64,000 nt of DNA from Piromyces finnis. Taxonomy: Eukaryota > Neocallimastigomycota > Neocallimastigomycetes > Neocallimastigales > Neocallimastigaceae. Made by a program: the position numbers and the translations under genes. Below are positions 1 through 15,287 of this stretch, in pieces. The stretch is taken from the NCBI GenBank assembly GCA_002104945.1, contig MCFH01000002.1, forward strand, positions 248,001 to 312,000, written 5' to 3'. Each line of letters starts with the position of its first letter. Position 1 is the first letter of the stretch. The notes beneath the pieces are model-generated. The model ran no database searches, was not told where the DNA came from, and saw only the letters and a program-made list of their open reading frames with translations.

Positions 1-899
1 ATCCAAAATGTTAGAAGTAAGTTTAAAATAATATATATAATAATATATTATATTGCATAACTTGTAATTTACTCAAATAATATAACATAATTTTAATATT
101 AAAACTACCAATAGCTTATTCTTTCAATTGGTAATTATATGAATGGCGACTCTTTTAGAGGAGGTGCATTTGGTTTCAATATAGATCTTTTAACTAAAGT
201 AAATATAATTTATATATAATACTCTAATATAGAAAAATTATATATATATTCCTTTATTAATATTTTTAAATATAATAGTTACAAGATATTAAAAGTTCTG
301 ATTCAAAATCCACTTTAGTTAATTACTTAGTTAAAACTGTTCAAAAACACTATCCAGAATTAATGAAAATTGGAGATGATTTACAAACTTTAGAAAAAGC
401 AAAAAGAAGTATATAAATTTATATTTATATATATAAATATAAATAAAACATAAATTTAAATTAATTATTTTATAAATAAAATTAGTATCTATTAAGAATA
501 TCGATCAAGAAATTGCAGATCTAGAATGTGGTATGATAAATCTTCAAAAAGAATTAAATATTCAAGATGAAAGTGTTGAATACATTCAATATCGCCAAGC
601 ATTATCTGTAAGTTATATTAAAAAAATTTTTTTTGTTAATGCCTATAATATTAAATGTTTATAATAAATATAATATATGTATTTATAGGAATTTTTACAA
701 GAAACAGAACCATTATTTGATGAATTAATTGCACTCAGATCAGAAATGAGAGAATCCTTCAAAGGCATTGTTGAATATTTTGGTGAAGATATAAAAGTAG
801 CAACATCAGAAGTATTTTTTGGTATTTTTTGGACCTTCCTTAAAGAATTGGAGGTAAATTTACTATATTAATAATATTTAAATTATTATATTATTCTTA

Positions 900-987
<88 letters not shown>

Positions 988-1583
988 GTTGTTGTTATTT
1001 AATAATAAAATATTATATGGTATATTAAATAAATATATATTTATTATAATTATAATAGAAAGCTGACAAGGAAAACAAAAAAGCAGAAGAAAGAGCCAAT
1101 AAATTAAAATCAGTATATAAGAAACCTGAGGGCAATAATGAAGGTAACGATAAGATAGTCAAGGCCATTGTTCTTGATAGTGAAAATGCTGAAAAGAGAG
1201 GATTAATGGATAATTTAATATCCTCGCTTAAAAATGGGGATGTATTTAAATCAAAAATTAAACATTCTAATGAAGACTATAGCAAAAAACATAAATTATT
1301 TAATATGGAAACTTCAAATATACCTAATAATAATATTAATAATAATGCTGCAAAGGAACTTCTTAAAAATCTTGATAAGGGAAAGTTGTGCTCATCACAT
1401 GACGATATTAGTGAATCTTTGTTATCAGTATCATTAAGTGCTGAACCAACTTCACTAGAAAATAGAGAATCTTCAAATATTTTAAATGATCAAAGCAGTA
1501 GTGAAAATACAAACAATAAATCAGATATTGACGACTGGTTGGAAGAATCAGTAAATAAACTATTAGCAGAAATATCAAAATAG
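1..1583 (+). CDS. Diaphanous-type formin, C-terminal part (FH2 end plus DAD), 5' partial
   Basis: Formins nucleate and elongate unbranched actin filaments at sites of polarised growth and cytokinesis. This is the last part of one; the 5' part lies outside the window. Exons by GT-AG and phase: 1-16, 115-198, 279-408, 486-607, 689-853, 1059-1583 (about 346 residues visible). Exon 2 encodes the FH2 signature GNYMNGDSFRGGAFGF, followed by the helical end of FH2. Near 1197-1256 the protein reads GLMDNLISSLKNGDVFK, a close match to the Diaphanous autoregulatory domain core (MDxLLxxLKxGxAF), so Rho-GTPase-relieved autoinhibition is inferred. The tail is rich in Asn, Ser and Glu and ends at TAG 1581-1583. 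The last intron (854-1058) holds an (ATT)n repeat. The FH2 call is strong; which fungal formin class it belongs to cannot be judged without the N-terminus. Confidence 0.9.
899..987. repeat. (ATT)n microsatellite in the last formin intron
   Basis: About 29 consecutive TTA/ATT units lie between the donor at 854 and the acceptor at 1057-1058. A short GTT run follows. The repeat is fully intronic. Confidence 0.95.
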
Positions 1584-2097
1584 AAAAAGTTTTAATAAAC
1601 AATTATTTATATATCTTACTATTCTCAAGAGTTTATTTTTTTTTAAAATATATATATAATGATTATTACTATTATAATATTTAGCCATTAAACAAGAACA
1701 AAAACAAAATAACAAACAAACAAACAAAAAAAAAAAAAAATAGGAAAATAATAAGATATAATAATATATGTAAATTATTAAATATTTTTTATAATCAAAA
1801 AACATTTTGTTTTAATATATATATATATAATTTATGTTTTAATAATCTTTATTACATTAAAATATTTCAATAATTTATATAAAAATCTTTACGATTTTTT
1901 CTTTTCTTTAAAAAAAAAAAAATCCATAATTTAATAAAGTTTTATAAATATGTAAATGAATAATTGAAAAATTTGTAAATTTTTTTAGCCTAAATATTAA
2001 TTAAAAAATAATTTACTTATATGACTTATAAATCTTGATAATAATCTATTATATAATTTTAAGTAGTTGAGGGGTTTGTTTTTAATGATTTTAATTA
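1584..2097. other. Convergent intergenic gap, formin / RNase P subunit
   Basis: A 514-bp A/T-rich spacer between two convergent genes, containing A-runs (for example 1728-1740 and 1910-1921) and TATATA stretches. It probably holds both 3' UTRs. I see no gene in it. Confidence 0.7.
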
Positions 2098-3084
2098 TTA
2101 TTTTGAATTCTTTGCTTTACCCTTATTATTATTATTTTTATTATTTTTTTTTATTATTGGAGCAGTCGTTTTTAATATTTTCATATTTGTTTTAAAATAA
2201 TTCGATATATTTTTTACATTATTGCTATCTTTAATCCATTGGAGTTTAACATCTGGATATATTCCTGAAATCAATTGAATAACATTTTTACAAATCTCTG
2301 TATCCTGTTAAAAAAAAATAAAAATACTTTTTTAATAATTCAAATTTTTTATTTTTTAGAATTTATATAGAATAACGTACTTTTAAAGCTATACATGAAA
2401 TCTTTTTTAAATTTGACATTTGACAAAGTTTATATTCTGAGCCAAGATTTAAAGGACATAAAATTTTATTTCCTGATAAATGAGCCATTATTGGAAAATG
2501 AGAATATAAATGTGTAGGTTTTATATCTTCTTTACATATTATTATAACTGATATTTTGTTATTTACATTTTGTGGATGATTTATTTCTTTATTTAAAGCT
2601 TGGGTCACAGAATTAATTCCGATATATATATTATTTAATATTTCTGGTTTACTTTTATCTTTACTATTAGAAGAATTAAATTCTTTTAATGGTAAAAGTA
2701 TTCTTTAAATTTTATTTAAAATAATTATAAAAAAAAGAAAGAAAAGAAATTCATCAATACTGCATTTCTATTATTATATTAATATAATACTTTATTAACA
2801 ATAACTACTTTTCTAATTCCTGTAAAATTCTTTCATTATTTTCTTCTTCTATCTTTGGCCTTTTTATGAAATAATATAATTATTAATAAATAAAAATATA
2901 ACATTATATTTTCTTAAAACTACTATAATTACCAACGATAATTTAAAGGTGAATCAAAAATGCTCTTAAATATTAATCTTTTTCCTTTTGTCTTTAAAGA
3001 CTTTATATCATCCTGAATAAACTTTAATGAGGAAGTTGAACCTTCTTTACTTAAAGTTTCAATATTATTAGTTTTTTTTTCCAT
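2098..3084 (-). CDS. RPP38: RNase P/MRP protein subunit, Rpp38/Pop3-like (L7Ae family)
   Basis: Predicted protein subunit of ribonuclease P/MRP, which processes tRNA and rRNA precursors in the nucleus. Four minus-strand exons: 3084-2933, 2859-2809, 2702-2381, 2304-2098 (243 residues). The N-terminus carries the Rpp38-type element with LNYRW and ERILQELE. The L7Ae-like core follows: GINSVTQALNK, VIIICKEDIKP, SHFPIMAHLSG, CPLNLGSEYKL and LKKISCIAL, which matches Rpp38 in both order and spacing. The C-terminus is a basic Lys/Asn tail ending at TAA 2100-2098. Start chosen at the first ATG upstream of the conserved N-terminal element, 203 bp from the stop of the next minus-strand gene. An L7Ae-family protein of another RNP is less likely because the Rpp38-specific N-terminus is present. 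Confidence 0.85.
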
Positions 3085-3287
3085 TTTACTTTATAAAAAA
3101 AAAAAGCACACAAAAATTTTTAATTATTATAATTACATTTTCATTTTATTTAATTTTATAAAAATTATAAATTTTATAATATTTTAAATTATGATTGGTT
3201 CATCAATTAAAAAATCCAAATTATAATTTTCTATAACATTTAAAAACTTGTTTAAAAAAAAATTAAAAGAGCAAAATAAAACCATTT

Positions 3288-4361
3288 TTAGCTTTTCTTT
3301 AAATAAATAATGTGATATTCTGATTCTTGAAATTCAGCTATTAGTTTTTTATTGTCAATCTAAATAATATAAAATTATTAAAAAAAAAAAGTCAATAAAT
3401 TAAAACATTTATTTTTAAAACTTTATATAATTTTATTTACATATTCAATATTAAATCCTTCATTTTTAGCCAATTCAAAGAAATTTTCTTCACCAAGATT
3501 TCTTGTTTTGTAAATAAATACACATAAGGTATTTTCATTGCATATATGTTGAAGAGTTTCAATGAGTGCTTTATGACTTTTTGCATAATAAAGAATTTCA
3601 GAACCAAAAACAATATCAAATGTATCTAAATCCTTACAATTGCTTGCACCCCTAAAAAATAATAGAAATTTTTGTTATTTTTTAATATTATAAAAAAAAG
3701 TTAATAATTTTAATATCATTATTTTTTTTATGAAATATTTCTTACCAATTCAAAGTTTTAATTCTTATATTTTCTTTAAAAAGTTTTACCCCGTTTATTG
3801 ATTGATTATTATTATTATTATCTATTTCCTTTAATACTTTTTCAACATTTGTATTTACATTTTCTTCTACTAGAGGAATAACATCTTCAATATCAGTTAA
3901 AGTAACATCTGCACCATATGTCCAAGCAGATAGTCCAACCTTTCAAAAATAAAAATAATAATAAATTACTATAAAATTTAAATTTTTGAATCTAGAACTA
4001 ATTTACTTTTAATCGTACCAATCCAGTTCCACAACCTAATTCAATACATTTTTTATTTTTTAATTTTAAACGGTAAAGATATTTTGATAGAATATAAGCA
4101 CCATCCCAAACTAAATTTCCAGTATTTTGGTGTAAAGTAATTTCATTGTCTAATTTTTGTTTTATTTTTACTTCTTTTTTATATAATTAAAAAATTAGTA
4201 TTAAATTTCTATTTTTTTTTTTTTTTTTAAAAAAAAATAAAATAAAATAAGGGCATATATATATAATACACACATAAATAGTTATTTATCAAATAATCCC
4301 TTGATTGTGAATATTTTTGGTCTACATATATATTTTTATATACCCAAGGCACTAAACTCAT
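3288..4361 (-). CDS. METTL21-like protein-lysine methyltransferase (Methyltransf_16)
   Basis: Class I SAM-dependent methyltransferase of the METTL21/FAM86 type, a family that mostly methylates lysines on elongation factors and chaperones. Five exons: 4361-4274, 4170-4007, 3939-3746, 3651-3441, 3359-3288 (242 residues). Seen in order: the pre-core TGNLVWDGAYILSKYL, SAM-binding motif I IELGCGTGL, the acidic end of the next strand in LTDIEDV, and FDIVFGSEILYY, where the family usually has a (D/E)xxY motif; the SEILYY form keeps an acidic residue before Tyr. Residues after motif I include an Asn-rich insert. The first intron needs a GTGTGT donor, weaker than the GTAAG/GTATG used elsewhere, so the 3' end of exon 1 is the least certain part. 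Substrate unknown. Confidence 0.8.
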
Positions 4362-5010
4362 TTTTTAAAAATATTATTTTTGAAACAAAGAATATAAAAA
4401 TTTTTTTTATAAAAAAATAAAAAGTTAACTGTACATTATACACCAAAAAAAAAATTAATTAAATGAACAAATTTTAATATAATAAATCTTATTTAATATA
4501 ATAATGAAATATTTTTAGATTAAAACCAAAATAACAACAAAACATTTAGTTTTTATTTTTTTCCTTTACTTTTTTCTTATATTTTTATATGTCATTGTCA
4601 TTGAATACTTTTTTTTTTCTTTATATTTTTATAATATACATAATTTATTATTACTAAAAATATATATATATTTTTTTTTAAATATATTTATTTTTATAAG
4701 TATTTTTGATATATATGATATAAATGTATGTTTGATTTTTATTTGTTCTTTTATTTTGTTTAATATAATTCAACAATTTTTATATATATATATATAATTA
4801 TATAAATATATATTTATTTATTTATTTATTTAGGTATTTGATTAGTTTGCCTTCAATTATACTATTATAATTATATTGGTTATTGAATAATATAAAAAAG
4901 GAATTTCATTTATGAATTTCTTAAATTTGTATTATCTTTTCAGTAAAATTAAATATATTTTTAAAAAAAAGAATTTATATAACATTTATATAATTTTTTA
5001 TTTTTAAAAT
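4362..5010. other. Intergenic gap between two minus-strand genes
   Basis: A 649-bp A/T-rich stretch with T-runs and TATATA tracts, no open frame with family character. It should contain the methyltransferase promoter and the 3' UTR of the following gene. Confidence 0.7.
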
Positions 5011-5939
5011 TCAATTTTCAGTTAATTCTTTATATTCATTGTATTTCTCATTTATCTTTAAAGATAAATTTGTTAATTCTACGATTGAAGTTAGAGCTAA
5101 AAATAATGATGATATTAGGAATAAATGGTAACAATACATTTAAATATATAATTAATAAGTAATAAGAATAGAAGATAAACAAAAATTATTTAATTTTGAA
5201 ATTACCATTTTTAAAATCTTTTTGAGAACTTCTTAAACTTTGAGGTACTAAAACACCATACCATAATAATGGATTTCTAAATTTAACTTCTTCTATATTT
5301 GTTTTATTTTGTTCTGTTTTTTCTTCATTATTTCTATTTTTTATATTTGATTCATTTTCTGTTGATTTAACTTTCTTTTCATACATTTCACCACCAAGCT
5401 TAAATTGAACTAATTCTTTGTCATCTATCTTATCACTATCGTCCAAATTATAAAAAATAAAAAAGTCCAGAAATTAAAAAAAAAAAATAAAATAAATAAA
5501 TATATTTCTACTGCATTATTGTTTAAATATAATTTCTATTTAATTTGTACCATGTAATTTTAGCACCACATGTCATTCTTTTATCATAACTTAAACTAGT
5601 AAAGGCACCAGCACCAAGACTATATTTTGATTTTGCTAAATTGAAATAACCCTTGATTCACAAATTTATTTAAATTTTATTTAATTTCAATATATATGAT
5701 TATTGAATATATATATAATATATAGTGTATATTAATAAAAACATATATGAGAGGTTATTTTGTTGTTACAATAAATAAGCATATTTTTTTTTTAAAGTGT
5801 TGTAATTTTCTATTAAAAATTTGTCTAATACCGATGAAAGTTCCTTGTTGGACTTTATTCTAATTTCATTGAAATTTTCAACCAATTCCAAAAGTTCAAA
5901 TAAGCAATTATCTATGGCATCCAATTTTTCTTGACTCAT
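5011..5939 (-). CDS. VMA22: V-ATPase assembly factor, Vma22/CCDC115-like
   Basis: Predicted ER-associated chaperone needed to assemble the membrane sector of the vacuolar proton ATPase. Four exons: 5939-5832, 5651-5551, 5435-5206, 5096-5011 (174 residues). The N-terminal helix (MSQEKLDAIDNCLFELLEL) leads into the family signature LSSGYFNLAKSKYSLG across the first exon junction. After a charged linker (about residues 75-125) comes the second signature, FRNPLLWYGVLVPQSLRSSQ followed by a short Phe-Lys-Asn segment. The last exon encodes a coiled-coil-like tail ending TEN*. Both family motifs are present in the right order, so the call is good. The acceptor of exon 3, inside GACGATAG, is supported by phase only. 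Confidence 0.85.
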
Positions 5940-6459
5940 TATTATATGTTTTATATATTATTTTGATTATTAAATACTTTTTAAAATAATAATAATAATA
6001 ATTTAATATTTTATAGTTCTATATTCTTAATTTATTTTATTTTTTTTTTTTTTTGAAGGCTACTTTTTAATATTTATTTTTTCATTATAAAATTCTAAAT
6101 AAAATTTTAATATATTTAAAGTTTGTATTAATTAATAAATAAATATAGTTCTTTTTAATTCTTTTTTATTATTATAATTATTACAATAATAAAATAATAT
6201 GAATTTTAAATATTAGCTTGATAATAATAAAAAAAAACATATTACATTATTGTATTAAGTATTTTGATATGTAATAATGAATTGTACCAGAATAAAAAAT
6301 ATAACAAAATAATAAATTAAAATTAATATTCTTTATCTATTAGAACATATATTATTATCCAATCATTTCTTTTAAGTTGATTTTGAAATTCTTTCATATA
6401 TGTAATAAATTTTTTTTTTTTACAACTATCTTTTAAAAATATAAAAATATTATTTAAAG
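5940..6459. other. Divergent promoter region, VMA22 / TMA7
   Basis: A 520-bp gap between divergently transcribed genes, with T-runs (6035-6054, 6411-6420) and A-runs. It is the likely shared promoter region; no specific element can be named. Confidence 0.65.
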
Positions 6460-7015
<556 letters not shown>

Positions 7016-7548
7016 ATTACTTAATACCAATTTTTTTTTCTACTTTAAATCCAATTTGAATAAAATATCAACTTTTAAGTTATAAATAGCTTAAAATATT
7101 CTATATTTTTTAAATATTTTGAATCCAAAAATATTTTGAATCCAAATAAGAAAAAATATAAAATTTAAAAATATAAATAAAAAAAAAAAAAATTTAAAAA
7201 GTAAGATAATACTAAAGTGTTGAAAAATTAAATTTAGTGTTATTGTGAAAGTTCAAAAAAAAAAGAAAAATAAACAAAAAATTAATTATTAGAATTATGA
7301 ATGCCAAGAATATTAAAAGTATTTAAATATTTTTTTTATTTATTTATCTATTTATATATATATATTTGCACAATTGTTAAGATATACTTTATTCTTTTAC
7401 TAATATTGCTTAATACCCTAAAATTAATGGTTTAAGAAAGAAATGTTTTTAAAATTATTTATAAGAAAAAATATATATATTTTTTTTTCAATTTACATAT
7501 AAATTATTATTGTTGTTGTTGTTGTTGTTGTTAATAGAGTTTGTATAT
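7016..7548. other. Convergent intergenic gap, TMA7 / carotenoid oxygenase
   Basis: A 533-bp A/T-rich gap that should hold both 3' UTRs. It contains a short (GTT)n run at about 7510-7531. No gene is seen. Confidence 0.7.
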
Positions 7549-10538
<2,990 letters not shown>

Positions 10539-12529
10539 TTTTTTTAAATTTGAATTTTTATTTTTTTTTTTTTTTCTAAAGTTAATATAAATAATACGAT
10601 AAGTAATGTGCTTAGTCCATAGATATAAAATGTCATTTTATTAATATAAATATATATTTAAGTAATTATCCCATTTTTATTTATTCATATATAAATATAT
10701 AGTTTTATATTCAATGTTTAAAATTATTAAAAATTAAACTTTAATAATAACCAAGTTTTATATAACTAATTTTACATTGGTAACATTCCCGTTTTATTTT
10801 AAATATTAAATTATTATTTTTTAAATGGCAAAATTGATAAAGAAAAATATTATTAAATTTCTTTAAATTTTTAACTTTTAAAACTACATAGCAATTTTAT
10901 TTAAAATTTAAAAATATATATTTAAACCATATTCAATATTTTACAATATAATTAATAATATATATAATTATACCTTTTAATAATTATTTTTAAATATCAA
11001 TATTAACTTTCATAACCTTTATATTAAACACTTTTCAAATATATATATTTTTTTTTCTTTCTTTCTTTTGAACTATTTTATTATATTTGATATAGTGTAA
11101 ATAATAAAATTTAAAAAAAAAAAAAAAAAATATTTAAAAAGCAAACAACAGAAAAATTTAATTAAATTATTAATTATAGAATTTTAATTTGTAATACATT
11201 AATTATAAATTAAATATGAACTATTATTTAAAATAAAATAAAAACCTACCACCCATCAAAGTCAAAGCATTTTATATTTTTTTTCTCTTTTTTAAATATT
11301 CAAGAGTTCAATAGAAGGAATATTTTTATTGTATACTTGTATATTTTCAAACTATATAATAATAGTAGTAAAAAAACCTTTTCTTATTATATATATCAAT
11401 TTAAATGATGTGACCATTAATAAAATATACCATTAAATAAATAACACCCGAAATTATTATTAAAAGATGTTCAAATAAAATTAAAATATACAATTCATTT
11501 TTATAATCTTTTTTTTATCCATTCCTTTATGCTTTAATATTATTCAAGGATTTTGCTTATTATTATAAAAGGATTAATAGCATTGTAGATATAATATTAT
11601 AATAGCTTGGTTAAATGTTTTCTTTTTTTGAAATTTCATTTTTAATTTTTATTCTATTCAATGTACGTACATTAATAATAAATTCTTTATATGTATTATA
11701 CAATAAAGATGTAATTAAGCCAATGATATCAAAGATACGAATTAAATATTAATTAGTTTTTTTTTTTTTTTATTATATAATTATTTTAGAGTTAAAATTT
11801 ATATATATAAAAGAATTTAAATATACACAATTTATTATTATTTTAAAAAAAAATTTATTATTATGTTATTTTTATTATTTCAATATAAGTTTAAAAAAAA
11901 TTTAAAATAAAAAATTCTTTTTTTTAAGTTTATTATAAATATTAAAATAAAATAAAATAATAAAAATATATATATATATAGTTAGAAAGTTTTTTTTTTT
12001 TTTTTTCTAAATACAATTTATTTAATACCGATTTAAAATATAATAAAATAAAGTAGTTTAGAAAAAGAAAAAAGTAAGTGTATTTTATGGAATATGAACA
12101 TAGATAAATAATTGAAATTATTTATTTATATATAAAACAATAAATTTATGGATAAAAAAAAAAATTAGATGAAATTATATTTATTATTTACAATTGTTTT
12201 AAATAAAAAAAAAAAAGAGAGAAAATAAAAAATACTAATTCTACTTTTTATACTATATTATATAAATACTATATATTTTGGAATACCTTTTGGAATATCA
12301 CAAAAATATGATAAATAAACAATTTTTTTTTACTTGTAAAAAATAAATAAATCATTCATCAATATTAAAAATAAACAATATACAAACAGAAAAAATATAT
12401 AAATAATAAACAAAAGACTCAGATACATTAATAAAATAATTAAAAGTAATAAATAAATAAAATAAAAATAAAAAGGAAAAGTAATAAAAATAAAATAAAA
12501 ATAAAATAAAATAAAAAAAAAAAAGCAAA
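10539..12529. other. Divergent intergenic region, oxygenase / p24
   Basis: Almost 2 kb of A/T-rich sequence with homopolymer runs and many TATATA tracts. No open frame or RNA gene could be supported. The last 100 bp before the p24 start are A-rich, interrupted by single T or G. Confidence 0.7.
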
Positions 12530-13630
12530 ATGATAAATAAGGTTACCAAACTTTTTGTATTATTAGCACTATGCATAGAATTAAGTCTTTGCTATACTTA
12601 TAGAATGTTTCCAAATGAAAACGCTTGTTTCTATGGAATAGCTGAAAAGCCAGGAGAAAAGATTGGTTTCTATTTCGCTGTAAGTATTAAAAGAGTTGAT
12701 TAAAATCTAAAAGAAATTGATTATATATATATATTATTAGATAACTATATCATTAAAATGTATAGCAAAGAGAGAAATTTAAATGCAAAAACTTTACAAA
12801 AAAAAAAAAAGTACATTTGGAAAAACAATTAATTGAAAAGAAAAGCAGAAAAGGAGAATATTAATAATTTATAAAATATTTATTTTTTAAAAAAAAAACA
12901 ATAATCATTAATTGCAAATCAATTCTTGATAATACTATAAATTTTATATGAAAAAAACAAAATAATATTTTACTAGAATATAGTATAGATATGGACAATA
13001 AACCAAAAAAAAAAAAAAAAAAAAAAAAATACTCAATATCTATATAAATTATTCTATTTTTCGAATTGGTTAATTGAAAATAAAAACAAAACCGCAAATA
13101 ATAATTTTTATTTAATATTATCATTTGTAAATATAACAAAAATATAAAAAAATTAGGTTCAATCTGGTGGTGCTTTCGATATTGATTACGAAGTTACTGC
13201 TCCAAACGGTAAAATTATCTTAAACGGTGTTAGTGAAAGACAAGGTGAATATGTTTTCACTTCTCAAATGGCTGGTGATCACAAATTCTGTTTCTCCAAC
13301 ACTATGTCAACATTTGCTGAAAAGATGGTCGATTTTGAAATTTCTATTGAACATGAATTAAAGGAAACTGCTCCACTTTCAGAAACCTCTGAAAAAGTTC
13401 TTTCACCTATGGAACAATCTCTTAACTACATTGCCAACAAATTAGGTACCGTTCAAAAATATGCAAGATACTTTAGACTTCGTCAAAACAGAAATCATTA
13501 TACTGTTGTTAGTACTGAAAAGAAAGTCTTTTGGTTTGCTTTATTAGAAAGTATTTTAATCGTCACTATGTCTGTTCTTCAAGTCGTTTTCATTAGAAGA
13601 TTCTTCACTACCACCAAGGGAAGAATTTAA
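12530..13630 (+). CDS. p24 family cargo receptor (emp24/GOLD domain), gamma-type
   Basis: Type I membrane protein of COPII/COPI vesicles that helps sort cargo between ER and Golgi. Two exons: 12530-12679 and 13157-13630 (207 residues). The first ~21 residues form a signal peptide (hydrophobic KLFVLLALCIELSLC). The GOLD domain follows: NENACFYGIAEKPG, VQSGGAFDIDYEV, and AGDHKFCFSNTMSTF with its paired cysteine. A coiled-coil segment leads to one membrane span (ALLESILIVTMSVLQVVFI) and a short cytosolic tail RRFFTTTKGRI. The tail has the diaromatic FF motif for COPII binding but no C-terminal KKxx. Motif spacing resembles TMED1/TMED5-type (gamma) members; the subfamily call is less certain than the family. 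Confidence 0.92.
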
Positions 13631-15287
13631 ATTTAAAAAAACGAAACCTTCACTCCATTTAATTTATTTTTTTTTTTTAAAGTAGAACTTTTTTTATAAT
13701 TTTTTTACTTTGTCATTAAAATACAAGAAAAAAAAAATACTATAAAAATACTATAAAAAAAATGATAATTATACAATTCAAAAAAAATAAAATATAAAAA
13801 AATAATAATAAATCAAGATATATAAAAGATATATATTTGATAATAATATTTAAAATACCACCATAACGAACATTTTCTTTCTTTTTTATATATATTTTTT
13901 TTATTATTGTTATTACTATTTATAACTCTATGTTTTTCTTTGTATATTTTATATACAGAAAAAAAAAAAGTAAAGTAGAACTAATATAAGGACAAAGAAA
14001 GAATAAGGAAAGAAAAGAAAATAAAGAAAGAAAAAGATATCCATGATTTAATCAAAAAAATAAAAAAAAGTAATTAAATTTAAATAATGATGATGAATGG
14101 TGTATCTAATTTTGCGAAGGAAATTTTTTTTTTTTTTCTACAATAAGAATGATATCATAGAAGAAAAAAAAACTATTAGAATTTATGTATACATAAAAGT
14201 TTTTTTTTTTTTTTTTAGCGTAGAATAGGTATAAAAAAAAAAAAAAAAAAATTAAATTAATAAGATGTTATAAAAAAAGAAAGAGAATATATAGAGGATA
14301 AAAGTATTCTTTTTTTATTATTTAATATTAATTTTAAAAAATAAGAAAATATAGATAGCATGTATTTTTTTCTTAGCAACACATAGAGATTGATGTAGAT
14401 ATGTATTTTTATTTATTTTTTTTTTTTTTTTTTTGGTAGCGAATAATATTACAATAAATAAATTTTTTATAAAAAAGAAAAAAGAAAAATCCTTTTTAAA
14501 CAAGAAAAGGAAAAAAAAAAAAAACTTTAATTCTTTCACAAAACTAATAAATTAAATACTTTATTAACAAAATAATAAATATATACATATATATATATAT
14601 TTACGGTTAATATCTCTCTTTCAAATGCTTTATTTGTAAAAAAATATATATATAAATAAATAAAACTCAAAAGGTTTAATGGCTTTTTTTTTTTTTTTAA
14701 TTTTTTTTTTTTATTTTTTTTTCTATTATTTGCAAAAGTAAACGGTGATTGAAAATAGTATTACTCTTTTTTTTGTAATGAAAATATAAAATAATAAATA
14801 AATAAATAAATAAATAATATATATATATATATATATTGTTTTTTTATTATTGTTGTTGTTATTATTATTAGTAGTATTAGTATTGTTATTGTTATTATTG
14901 TTATTATTATTGATGATGATGATGATGATACTAAAGGTATTATGAGTTTAATTTAATAAATAAGGAACTGAAAAAAATATATATATTAAAAATATTAATA
15001 AAAGTTTTTGTTTATCAAAAATGAAAAGAAAAAAAATGGATGATAAAAAAAAAACTAAAAACTTCTTTATAAATATGGGGAAAAAAAAAAAAAGTGCTTA
15101 TATATAATTTTTCTAAAATTATTATTTTTCTTTTCTAAAAGATTAATAGACAACTTCATTAAGTCATTAATTTCTAATTATTAAAATATGAATTATTATT
15201 ATTACCATAAAGTAATATTAAAATAATAATTGCTTATTATTATTTATGATATCGGTTAAATGTTTGGTTTTTTGCTTTTTTCTGTTT
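13631..15287. other. Convergent intergenic region, p24 / zinc-finger factor
   Basis: About 1.66 kb between two convergent genes, packed with poly(A)/poly(T) runs (for example 14121-14138, 14202-14216, 14235-14251, 14421-14434) and a short ATG/GAT run near 14912-14930. No gene or RNA is visible. Confidence 0.7.
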
